Shown here: positions 6,749-7,293 of the stretch, one piece after another
Position numbering within the stretch: position 1 is the stretch's first letter
Layout of the letters: each line of letters begins with the position of its first letter
Notes under the pieces: model-generated
What the model was told of the DNA's origin: nothing
What the model saw: only the letters and a program-made list of their open reading frames with translations
Database searches by the model: none
Position numbers and translations under genes: made by a program
From: an uncultured Bacilli bacterium
Lineage (GTDB): Bacteria > Bacillota_I > Bacilli_A > RF39 > UBA660
Length of the DNA: 7,293 bases
Direction: 5' to 3'
NCBI GenBank assembly: GCA_947585065.1
Contig: CANPWX010000054.1
Coordinates: 1 to 7,293 of the forward strand

Positions 6749-7293
6749 ATGAATCAAAAATCATTTTATATTGTTTTTGCATCTTCTTTGCTTATTTTAT
6801 TTGTTTTAATTTATCAAGGAACTTTTGCTTATTTTACGGCAAATGTAACAGATGAAAGAGGAGAAAATGGAGGAGATACTTCTTTATCCACTGCAGACTT
6901 AAAAGATGTTACATTAATAGATGGTTCCAATAGTGGATTTGATGGTTGGATTCCAGGAGACTCTTATGAGTTTCATTTTAAAATTAATAATCCAGGAAGT
7001 CCTAATTTATGTGCAAAACTTATTTGGACTGATGTTACTAATGATTGGGTAAATAAGGAAGATTTAGTTTATTCTTTAGAAGATGAGGAAGGCAATGTCA
7101 TTGTAGAAGAAGAACCTTTTCCAACAGAAGATAATGAAGTATTGGTATCTTCTTTCCAATTTAAAGGAAATAAAAAGACGACTTATACATTAACAGTTAC
7201 TTATAAAAATGATCCATATAAAGATCAAAAAGATGATATGGGTAAGACTTTTCAAGCCACTATTACAGGTCAACTTACTACTTGTTCCACTGA
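6749..7293 (+). CDS. Exported protein, TasA/camelysin (SipW-substrate)-like, partial at 3' end
   Basis: The frame stays open for 181 codons to the window edge; the stop lies outside. Residues 1-5 (MNQKS) are followed by a hydrophobic segment, about 6-26, and then FAYFTANVTDERG. An A-(Y/W)-F motif just after the hydrophobic core is typical of signal peptides processed by SipW-type signal peptidase, as in TasA and camelysin. The mature part has a short Ser/Thr/Gly/Asp-rich stretch, then WIPGD (67-71) and FHFKINNPGS. This resembles the 'PGD...F.I.N.G' pattern of the beta-sandwich in that family. There is no lipobox cysteine, so it is not a substrate of the neighbouring Lgt. Two cysteines, Cys88 and Cys179, could form a disulfide. 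No sipW-like gene is in view; one downstream would support the call. Export is well supported; the family is tentative. Confidence 0.6.
   Translation, partial: MNQKSFYIVFASSLLILFVLIYQGTFAYFTANVTDERGENGGDTSLSTADLKDVTLIDGSNSGFDGWIPGDSYEFHFKINNPGSPNLCAKLIWTDVTNDWVNKEDLVYSLEDEEGNVIVEEEPFPTEDNEVLVSSFQFKGNKKTTYTLTVTYKNDPYKDQKDDMGKTFQATITGQLTTCST

Overview
The window is a compact, strongly AT-rich stretch of a low-GC Gram-positive (Bacillota/Mycoplasmatota-like) chromosome. All complete genes are on the + strand. UvrA and Lgt resemble their Bacilli counterparts, and the ribosome binding sites match the Bacillus-type anti-Shine-Dalgarno. Trp is written TGG throughout and stops are TAA or TAG, so the standard bacterial code fits, despite a composition that recalls Mollicutes. 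I cannot name the species. An uncultured gut Bacilli or RF39-like lineage is a guess.

Layout: (1) the last 18 codons of an unidentified gene, followed by a long AT-rich hairpin terminator; (2) a short-chain dehydrogenase/reductase (158-910); (3) uvrA, the nucleotide excision repair damage sensor (start best placed at 1031, end 3841), followed by a clear intrinsic terminator; (4) a 633-residue protein (3916-5817) whose C-terminal half carries the complete RNase II/RNB active site, but whose N-terminal half is an unrecognised helical region in place of the usual cold-shock domains; (5) lgt (5875-6687), the prolipoprotein diacylglyceryl transferase; (6) the 5' part of a gene for an exported protein that looks like the TasA/camelysin (SipW-substrate) type, running off the window end.

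Each gene appears to have its own promoter. The first four share an extended -10 element (TGn-TATAnT type) with very short leaders. The last has a near-consensus -35/-10 pair that begins on the base after the lgt stop codon. The genes do not form one pathway: DNA repair, RNA turnover, lipoprotein maturation and surface export lie side by side as mostly single-gene transcription units. The most unusual item is the RNB-family protein. The C-terminal ABC signature of UvrA also carries a Gln-to-Gly change that deserves checking. No RNA genes, CRISPR arrays, insertion sequences or phage genes were seen, and no gene-free stretch exceeds about 110 bases.
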